27,365 nt of DNA from Emmonsiellopsis sp. PD_33 (Eukaryota; Ascomycota; Eurotiomycetes; Onygenales; Ajellomycetaceae), in contig JANTQF010000423.1 in assembly GCA_032988165.1 (NCBI GenBank), forward strand, positions 1 to 27,365, given 5' to 3'. Shown in pieces: positions 20,211 to 27,365 of the stretch (the first letter of the stretch is position 1; every line of letters begins with the position of its first letter). The notes beneath the pieces were generated by a model. That model searched no databases, was not told where the DNA came from, and saw only the letters and a list, made by a program, of their open reading frames with translations. The position numbers and the translations under genes were made by a program.

Positions 20211-20767
20211 TTCAGGCGGGCTGACGGAGCAGCCCAATCTATTATCCAATATTATACCCACGCATCTTCCCCTTCTATCATCTCGCACCATCACCTGTAT
20301 ATCCATTCCATTCACCCTTTCTTCCTCATCCTCTTCCTGTTGTCCCCGGTAGGGTATTTAATGATGCAATATCTTCTACCGTGAAAATACCCCACAATTA
20401 TCTATTTATTCCTAAATACTCCCGTCTTCGATATTTCCCCCGTTTTATCCCTCTCCTCCTCCCCCCTCTCTCCACATCACTCCCCTACCTTGGTTAACGT
20501 TACGTTCACAAGACCTCCAAAAACCTGAATGACTTTTGCTAGGTGTTTAAGCGGGGATTGTTTTCTTTTCCTTACCTTTCCTTTCCTATTTTATATATCT
20601 CAACCATCTCATATTTACGGATTACGGAATCATTATGTACGGGACCCTAGTTGTTTATGTAAAACTCATCCTTTTCCCTTTTTTTCATTTCATGTTCATT
20701 TCATCTCATTTCTTAACGAATACGTTGTGATTTGATTATTGCATTGCATTGCGTCGGCGGGCTGGTA

Positions 20768-20791
20768 GGGTAGGGTTAGGGCAGGGTGGGG
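20768..20791 (+). repeat. Telomere-like G-quadruplex motif
   Basis: Five runs of three or more G (20768-20770, 20773-20775, 20779-20781, 20784-20786, 20788-20791) are separated by 1-3 bases, and TTAGGG occurs once. This meets the usual G3+N1-7 quadruplex pattern. It is too short to be a telomere tract. Confidence 0.75.
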
Positions 20792-20996
20792 TATGGCGAG
20801 GAGGGATGAGTGACAAGGGAGGGCGGGACATTTTTCTTTTTCTGCCCCTTTAAATTTCTGCCCCTTTGAAATTGTCGGAGTTTTAAAAAAACTATAACTA
20901 TATAGATAGCTAAGGAAGGAGTGGAATGGATGGAAGGATGGAGTAAAAAGGGTAGTAGTAGAGTATGATACAAAAGAAAAGGGAGAATAAATGAAT

Positions 20997-21016
20997 TGAA
21001 TGAATGAATGAATGAA
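20997..21016 (+). repeat. TGAA microsatellite, five copies
   Basis: Five uninterrupted TGAA units, flanked by imperfect TGAA/TAAA units on both sides. Confidence 0.9.
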
Positions 21017-21512
21017 TAAAATTAAAATTGAATTGAAATCAAAAATTAATCAGTTTAGCAGGTTCATTTTATGAGGGTGTTAGGTATGTAAAATGACTAT
21101 TTTCACTTCAGGGGGGGGGCCTTTTTTGTCTTTAGCATATGCGTTTTGCTTTGCATTTAAAATGAAAAATCCAAATAACTAACTAGGTAGTTAAGCAAAA
21201 TAAAATACCTCATTAATTAGTAGCTGACAAACAAACTACGGAGTACATGCATACCTAGCTAATGAATGAATCTTTCAAATCCCAGGTTGTTGGTTTAATG
21301 CAAGTAAATAAGATCCTTCATCCATTGTGGTCCTTAACTTCTCTCTCCCCCCATTCAACCACGCAACAAGTACAGGGAAGGAAAGGGAAAATGAAGTTCC
21401 TCGTCCACCTTCAACGGAGCTGAGGGGGGGGGATTATGCAGAAACATTGACATGGACAGAAAAACCACCCCCCCCCCCCCCCCTTAACTCCCCAAGGGCC
21501 TCAAACACCCCT

Positions 21513-23298
21513 TTATTTCCCCACCACAACATCCCTCACATACTCAAACATCTCCCTCGGCAAATCAAAGGGAACACTATGCCCCGCCTCAAAGAAAAGA
21601 TGATACGTCAATCCCCTCTCCTCAATCCATCTCCCCGTCGCCGCTATATTACTATTCCCATCCACCATCATCGTCATCGTCCGATTTATCCACTGCTTCC
21701 CACCACGGATACTAAGCGCGCGACTACCACTACCACTACCACTACCACTACCACTACCACTGTGAGCTCCGAAAAGCTTTTCCGGGGGTGTTTGGAAACC
21801 CTGCACCCCGTTCCAGGTCATGTTCTGCAGCACTAGCTCGACGCCTAGGTGGTTTACGAGCAGGTCTAGTTGGCCGTGGTAGATGTGTGTGGAGATGTTG
21901 TGGGTGGTTATTAGGTCGGGGATGATGGAGTAGGCGGGTGGGGTGGGGTGGTTGAGTGGGGAGAGGAGGGAGTGGAGGATTTGGTTGTTGCAGGGTTGGA
22001 ACGGATAGAGGTGGGGATTGTTGGTGTCGGTATTATTAGTATTGTTGTTGTTGTTGATGGTGGCCGGGCTGGTGGTCATGGAGGCTGAGTTTGTTGGCTG
22101 GGGAATGTTGAGGGCTGCTTGGACGTCTGCGCGATTTAGATAGGCTGTTAGTTGGTCCAGGGGGTTGAGTGTGGTGCAGTCGTATTTGATGTTGTAGATG
22201 TTGAAGCAGGAGTTTGTCATATTTGACTTTGTCTCGAGGTAGTCTGCGGCCGTGGAGAAGGTTGCGCATGGCCCATGGCAGGTGGAATTCAGGATCGATT
22301 CTAGCACGGAATCCGGTGTGGTTGGGTAGATGCTGCATTCGCCCATTGTATCTAGATCTCTGGACCGTAAGGGACTAATGCTTTGTCGATCGCGTTTGAA
22401 ATTGAGATTTTCCGGGTTTCCTGGCACCATGATTGGTCCGATTGGCGGGTGTCTATTTACCTGAGCGAGAACAGAATCGAACTGGCAGGCGTTGTCTGCG
22501 GAGGCAAAAGTTTCTAGAATCTCCGGGGGTATTCCAAGGAGAGATGCATGGGATCTCATATATGACCCGACGCCGACATCCGCCATGGCTGCGTTGTTGC
22601 CCAATACACCGTTTCCCATTGAGATTGATACCAAGTTAATCGGAAGAGTATCGTGGTTATTCACAATATGCGAGGCGAAATAGGGGACGAAGATTCCGGC
22701 GTATGATTCTCCCATCATGTGTGTTTTCTTTTTCATCAGATGTGGAAAGTGACGGTAAAATTCGCCCAGCCATGCGTAAAAATCCGATATGACCTGGTCG
22801 TTCGTAGAAACTGGCTGGGTGGTGCTCGAGGTAGAAAATCCGACACCAATGGGCTGGTCGACATACAGTACGTGACCCAGTTTTGCCCACGAATATGAGT
22901 TTCGAGTAGGCATCGTATTATTACCGGTAAACGAAAGAGGCCCATTTTCTGTCAGCGCTCCGATAAGAGAGGAGCATCCCGGCCCGCCATTTAACCATAC
23001 TGCATTGGTTAGCCTCCTTCCATGAACGATTTTCCCGGTGCGGAAACTCACTGATCAAGTTGTCGTCGTACTCATGGTCCTCAGCCTCTAGAAGCCAAAA
23101 GAAGATAGAGTTTCCCTCCTCCCGTCCTGGTATGGGGATCAAGCCGGCATGGCTGGGAGGAAGAATGGGGTTGCCAGGGAGTGCCCCGACTTTAAACGGG
23201 GATATATCCAACCCGGGATGGCGGTGGTCACGAGAGATGGGTAAATTTGGAATAGCCCAAGTTAAGGAGAGGAAAGAAAATAAAGTGGTCAAGTTCAT
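21513..23298 (-). CDS. Secreted serine carboxypeptidase (peptidase family S10)
   Basis: Two exons, complement(join(21513..22999, 23052..23298)), 577 aa. It removes C-terminal residues from peptides and is probably extracellular or vacuolar. A signal peptide is evident (MNLTTLFSFLSLTWAIPNLP). The 52-bp intron (gtgagt, GCTAACC branch, atgcag) splits an Ile codon and restores IWLNGGPGCSS, the S10 substrate-binding motif. The catalytic triad is visible: Ser181 in GESYAGIF, Asp461 in YHGQLDLLVNHLG and His556 in EAGHSVPFDLP. DQPIGVGFS is at 130-138. Several N-glycosylation sequons (NST, NMT, NRT) fit secretion. There is no C-terminal transmembrane helix, so it is unlike Golgi Kex1. Low-complexity inserts are an Asn/Thr-rich stretch at about 400-415 and a 13-residue Ser-Gly repeat at 496-508. 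It is divergently paired with a phytase gene. Confidence 0.92.
21724..21761. repeat. Coding hexanucleotide repeat (ACCACT), Ser-Gly tract
   Basis: Six tandem hexamers, reading AGTGGT on the minus strand, encode alternating Ser and Gly inside the carboxypeptidase (residues about 496-508). The unit length is a multiple of three, so copy changes would alter length without a frameshift. Confidence 0.9.
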
Positions 23299-23700
23299 CG
23301 CGCTTGACTCAGGTCAAAGAATTGGATATATCAGAGTTTCCAGAGCTTCCCTGGATTCTTGGTATAGAACAGAAATCAGAGAAACGCAGCCACCTTAGAT
23401 GTAAGAAGGGAGTCTTGCACTCTGAGGACAAATCCGGCGCATGTGCATGAGCAGGAGTAGTTCTGCCCATGTTGTTTCAACACACAAAAGCAGTCACCAT
23501 GAGCTCTCGCAATCATAATTCAGTCAATGCCGCAATCACATAGCTGCGGTAAATTGCTGCGGCGTAATATGAGGCCAGCGTAGGGATGGACTGCAATTAG
23601 AACACTCGGTCGCCGCATACAGTTCTCAATAAGCGCGTCACTCGTTATTGAGCAGTGACAGGGGGATACGTTTCACGGATGGCGTGTTTGTCCATAGGAA

Positions 23701-24058
23701 ATGGAAAACATATGGAATCCAGTTGATTCGATATCTTCGGGCGGGACAAGCTGCTTCATCTCTGGCCGCCCTTTTGGCCGGCGTTGGTGGTTATATCGAG
23801 GGAGTATGGAGGCTTCATTGATGCAGGTATATAATCACGTGATTCTTTCAGCACCCTACCTACTAGTACCTACTAACTGTCTCCCTCTCCAAGGCACGAT
23901 TAACATTCAACCTTGGAATTTTCAACCAGGACGGTCCTGTGCAAGGTATATCTCAATGGCCACATGGATCCAGGGATGCGGAGAGAACGACAGTCGCACG
24001 TGTCGCGTGCTCTATCCCAGCGGCTTTCGGTCAGAGTTCGAGCTCCAATAATCAATGA
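23701..24058 (+). CDS. Speculative spliced ORF in the hydrolase promoter
   Basis: The sequence 23827-23893 looks like an intron: donor gtatat, exact TACTAAC branch point at 23871-23877, pyrimidine-rich tract and first AG (aag) 16 nt later. Joining 23701..23826 to 23894..24058 from ATG 23701 gives 96 aa (MENIWNPVDSISSGGTSCFI start, SSSSNNQ end). The unspliced frame is also open. Neither protein resembles a family I know, and alternative frames across the same splice lack an ATG. It may be a non-coding or leader intron. Confidence 0.2.
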
Positions 24059-24558
24059 CAACTCCCCTCAAAGAGCGCTGTAGCGAAAACAGTCTTCGGT
24101 GGATCAATCCCTGATTCCCTGCATCCCAACCAGGCACTAGCGTGTGGTCTGCAGTTTCATCGCATCGTCCTTGATGTTGTTTCATTGCCCAATGGGGTAA
24201 GCAGACGGAGGCATGAGGTCGGAATGCCGCGCCAAGCCCTGCTTAGCTCAGCAGAGCGTGGACACACAGCGGCCCGTGATTTGACAGCCTCCAACCCCCC
24301 ACGCACTGCCGAGGGAGGGCTAACTACTGTCCGCCGTGGACATGGACAGACGGCAGATGGACGCCGGGTTGCTTGTTCCCCGCAGCTCTTGCTCTGGGCC
24401 AGCTGTCCCCCAATGGCATCCCTTGTTCCTGTCAGGGATGAGCTTCAAGGGGGGAGGGATGGGGCAGTTTTCAGAGGAAGGAGACTGCACGGCTGGAGAG
24501 GAGCTAGATGACAGTGAGGTTGCAATGGTAACCTCTAGCCCGTCGCTGTCTGTCTGTC

Positions 24559-24564
24559 TATAAA
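24559..24564 (+). promoter_or_regulatory. TATA box of the phytase gene
   Basis: TATAAA lies 52 bases before the phytase ATG at 24617. A start site about 30 bp downstream would give a very short leader and could exclude the upstream ATG at 24588. Confidence 0.6.
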
Positions 24565-24616
24565 GAGCCAATTCTCCCGGTGTCTCGATGCATTCAGCGA
24601 TCATCCCTTCTTCAAG

Positions 24617-26985
24617 ATGCTACTACTATTTACGCGCGCCTTGATACCAGCCATTGTCCTCTATGGCTTGGGAATCGATGCTGCTCCGGCTGGCCCCCCA
24701 ACCACCAATCTTTCCGTCTCAGCTGTAACCGCTCAGGTTGAGGCGGACAACTCGGTCATTCACTACGCGAGGAAGGAAGAGAACAGCCTTCTTATAGGAA
24801 ATGATGGGAGTGCCGCTACAGGGGGATTTAGAGCGTGGAACCTGTTCGACAACCGCAATGAGACCAACTCTCTGCCAGAGGTGGCAGGGAGCACTCACGG
24901 ACGAAGCAAGCCGGTCGCAGTGCTGTATGATGTTGCTGGCAAGGATCTGGTTGTTTCCATAGCTGCAACAGATTCTGTCATCCGCGTCTTCAATGTTGAC
25001 GGGATGGCCGAGCTGTCGTCCAACAAGAAGGTCATGCTAGGCGATTGGTCCGCCCTGTGCTCGTGGAGGGCCCCCGTTACTGCAAGGCAATATTTCTATT
25101 TGCTTGGCAAGAAGCAGGCCGTGCAGTTTGTTATAAGGGGGAAGGGGAATGGGTATGAGATCCTAGAGGTTCGTGGCTACTAAACCCTTGGATGACATAC
25201 ACCTGCTGAACCTATCTCAGGTCCAAACCTTTGATCTTCCTGTAGAACCCAGTTCCTGTGTTGTTGCACCACGCGATGGGACCGTCTATTTTGTGGCTGA
25301 CGATGATAAAAATATCTATCGTTTTCAAGCTGAAGAGTCGATAACCCCTCCAAAAGTTACTGTGTTGGGGGAAGTTGAAAATGAGGTGACCGGCATCGCC
25401 CTTTATGTTGGCTCCAGGTCTGACCACCTATTCGTTGCTCAATCGGATATAATTGAAGTACACTCGACCAAACTAGAGCTTCAAGGTTCCCTGAAGTTGA
25501 CCGGTTTCGAAGAGATCGAGGCTCAGGGGTTATCAATCTATCAGGACGAGACCCATGGTTATCATGATGGGGTCCTTAGCTTCGCCATAGAAACGGAAGC
25601 CGGGACTTCCTACGGTATCAGCTCTTTAGAACCTGTTTTCAAAGATCTAAAGCTCGAGCCAAACAAGGACTACAATCCGAGACCCATAAAGCCAGAGTCG
25701 CCAAACGATAACCTAAATGGTTTCCCCAATAGACAGGGCTCACCTCATTGCTTTTCCGGATTTATGGGGCCCCGTTGCAGCCAATTTACATGCAAAAACG
25801 ATTGTTCTGGCCATGGCCAGTGTGTTGGGCCCAATGTGTGCAGATGTACAAATTCCTGGAGCGGACCAGACTGCTCCTTCGTCCTAGTCACACCCAAGTG
25901 CGAGACTGAGGCAAACGGCGGAGACGGGGATGATCCAGCCATCTGGATCTCATCAGGCTCCCCAAATCAGTCAACGGTTATAACGACTACCAAATCAACC
26001 GAGGGTGCTGGGTTGACCGTTTTTGACCTGGCCGGGAAACAACTCCAAACAATGAAGGCCGGGGAACCGAACAATGTGGACGTTATTTACGGTTTCAAGG
26101 CGGGCAACAGGACAATCGATCTGGCATATGCAGCCTGTAGAGCTGATGACGAATTATGGTAAATAACCCTATCAACCTCACAAACCAACCCTCGGCATAA
26201 ACCAACTAATCCCTCTCCGCAGCCTCTTCGAAATAACCCCCCAAGGCCTCCTTGCCCAAATCCCCGGCGGCACCCAGCCCACACCACCAGACTACACCGT
26301 CTACGGCTCCTGCGCTTACCGCTCCCGCACCACCGGCAAACAATACCTCTTCGTAAACTCCAAATCCGCCGAATACCTACAATACGAACTAACCTCCCAC
26401 CCCAACGGAACCCTCACTACAACCCTCGTCCGCTCCTTCACCGGCGGCTCAGGCGGCCAAGTCGAAGGCTGCGTCACCGACGAGGACGCCGCCACCTTAT
26501 TCGTCGGGGAAGAATCGCACGGCCTATGGCGGTATGATGCCGAACCCACTGGCTCCACGTCAGGCACGCTCGTCGCCCGCGTTGGCGACGGAAGTTTATA
26601 CGCGGACGTGGAAGGCATCACGCTCATCCCAGGCAAAACCGTCACGGAGGGTTTTCTAATCGTCTCATGCCAGGGCATCAGCGCGTACGCAGTCTTCCGC
26701 CGCGCACCACCACACGCGCATGTGTTGACGTTTACGATCGGGGCCTCGTCGGATGGCAGCGTGGATGCGGTGAGTAATACAGATGGCGTGGCGGGTGTAG
26801 GGACGGCGTTGTCGGCGGATTTCCCGAATGGGTTGGTCATTGTGCACGATGATGCGAATCAGCTGGGTCCACCTGCGGGGGGTTCGACGGCGCCGTTGGC
26901 GTCGTTTAAGATGGTTAGTTTGCTCGAGGTGCTTGGGGAGCGGTTGATAGGGGAGGTGGATTCGGGGTGGGGGTTGGATAGGTAG
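24617..26985 (+). CDS. Secreted beta-propeller phytase with EGF-like module
   Basis: Three exons, join(24617..25168, 25221..26158, 26223..26985), 750 aa. Beta-propeller phytases release phosphate from phytate with calcium; this one is probably extracellular, given the signal peptide (residues 1 to about 22, MLLLFTRALIPAIVLYGLGI). Residues about 30-330 form a diverged first propeller domain. An EGF-like unit follows with Cys361, 370, 375, 379, 385, 391, 393 and 402 (CSGHGQC, CRC). The catalytic propeller at about 408-740 shows GDGDDPAIW (419-426), NNVDV (468-472), QVEGCVTDED (576-585), YADVEGITL (623-631), SCQGISAYAVF (645-655), DAVSNTDGV (678-686), PNGLVIVHDDANQ (698-710) and FKMVSLLEVL (726-735). 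Introns of 52 bp (donor gttcgt) and 64 bp (gtaaat) keep frame; the second rebuilds DELC-LFEI. It is divergently paired with a carboxypeptidase. Confidence 0.92.
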
Positions 26986-27063
26986 GGTTACTCGCTGTGG
27001 AAGGTGGAAGAAGCGGGCTATGTTATTCTATGTAGCTCTATATGGGTGGGGTAGGGATATAGA

Positions 27064-27091
27064 GATAGATAGATAGATAGATAGATAGATA
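27064..27091 (+). repeat. GATA microsatellite, seven copies
   Basis: Seven uninterrupted GATA units lie about 80 bp after the phytase stop, likely within its 3' untranslated region. Confidence 0.9.
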
Positions 27092-27313
27092 GGAGATATA
27101 TTTGCCGGAATAAATGGGGGCCATATAGAACTTTACACGAAAATATATAGGTAGGAAGTTAGCAAAAAGAAACTTAACAAAAGTCAATGAACATAAAATA
27201 AACATCATAGTTTGAACTCCGCGTCCCCCCCCCCTTCCCCACCCCAACCAACTCCCATCCACATCCACATACCCACCAAACCCAACCTCCAACCAAAAAC
27301 TTCCATACATCCT

Positions 27314-27337
27314 CCCCCTCCCCCTCCCCCTCCCCCT
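27314..27337 (+). repeat. CCCCCT hexanucleotide repeat, four copies
   Basis: Four tandem CCCCCT units with partial copies on each side. The minus strand reads AGGGGG repeats, a G-quadruplex-capable pattern. Confidence 0.9.
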
Positions 27338-27365
27338 CCCATCCCATCCCATAGCAAAACAAATC

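Larger units (their letters stand above)
20211..21512. other. Low-complexity convergent intergenic region
   Basis: SOG2 and the carboxypeptidase gene face each other across 1.3 kb. I see no gene. The DNA is pyrimidine-rich at first, then AT-rich, with G9 runs at 21111-21119 and 21424-21432 and a C16 run at 21468-21483. Confidence 0.65.
23299..24616. promoter_or_regulatory. Divergent promoter of carboxypeptidase and phytase genes
   Basis: A 1.3-kb region between two secreted-hydrolase genes. CACGTG cores lie at 23836-23841 (within ATCACGTGAT, 23834-23843) and 23997-24002 (GCACGTGT). CACGTG is the core bound by phosphate-starvation bHLH regulators Pho4/NUC-1 in fungi, and such control would suit a phytase. 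A spliced ORF candidate at 23701-24058 is listed separately. Confidence 0.5.
26986..27365. other. Phytase 3' flank, microsatellite-rich
   Basis: No gene is seen up to the window end. A C-rich run at about 27225-27235 and C/A-rich DNA occupy the right part. Minus-strand open frames here encode Gly/Trp-rich low-complexity sequence and are not supported. Confidence 0.6.

Noticed and set aside
21327..21836. 169-codon plus-strand frame with a poly-Thr run
   Set aside because: It overlaps the carboxypeptidase 3' end; the Thr run is the Ser-Gly repeat read on the other strand.
23304..23310. TGACTCA near the carboxypeptidase start
   Set aside because: It lies 6 bp before the ATG, inside the expected leader, so it is unlikely to act as a CPC1/Gcn4 promoter site.
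1..27365. tRNA, rRNA, CRISPR, transposon or viral insert
   Set aside because: I found no tRNA arm pairs with a GGTTCRANNCC box, no spaced direct repeats, no transposase, integrase or reverse transcriptase motifs, and no long terminal repeats by eye.

Overview
This window reads as nuclear DNA of a filamentous ascomycete, most likely a Eurotiomycete, although the order is an inference. The genes are cut by short introns of about 48-200 bp with GTRNGT-like donors, CTAAC/CTGAC-like branch points and YAG acceptors. Gene families such as a SOG2 (RAM network) leucine-rich protein, ILV6 and RSM25 (mS23) point the same way. I see no plasmid, phage, CRISPR, tRNA, rRNA or intact transposon features.

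Layout, left to right: a G-homopolymer-rich stretch and AT-rich spacer (1-942); ILV6, acetolactate synthase regulatory subunit (minus, 943-2017); a divergent promoter with three CPC1/Gcn4-type sites; a nine-exon KH-domain RNA-binding protein of the KHDC4/BLOM7 type (plus, 2644-4824); a short RecQ-family helicase in four exons (minus, 5626-7570); a three-exon conserved-looking gene of unknown function (plus, 7890-9058); a probable small two-exon gene (minus, 9885-10397); a pentatricopeptide-repeat protein (minus, 11125-13362); the mitoribosomal protein RSM25/mS23 (plus, 13897-14772); a 2.3 kb stretch with intron-bearing candidate coding pieces of unknown identity (about 15160-16306) and a long SOG2 leader; SOG2 (plus, 17064-20210); a low-complexity spacer; a secreted S10 serine carboxypeptidase (minus, 21513-23298); a 1.3 kb divergent promoter; and a secreted beta-propeller phytase with an EGF-like module (plus, 24617-26985). 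The right end is microsatellite-rich.

Most genes are housekeeping and unrelated, but the arrangement is regular. Four head-to-head pairs share a promoter: ILV6/KH protein, RecQ/unknown, PPR/RSM25, and carboxypeptidase/phytase. Two of these make functional sense. The PPR protein and RSM25 both serve mitochondrial gene expression, and the carboxypeptidase and phytase are both secreted nutrient-scavenging hydrolases. The palindrome TCACGTGA recurs in three promoters.

I found no clearly new multi-gene system. The most useful leads are the three cross-pathway-control sites at ILV6, a dual-domain phytase whose N-terminal propeller has lost the active-site motifs, a 22-nt and a 35-nt internal exon, the unannotated-looking small gene at 9885-10397, and intron-bearing candidate ORFs in the 15-16 kb and 23.7-24.1 kb regions. 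Splice sites were assigned by eye from frame continuity and consensus signals; no alignment or expression data were available.
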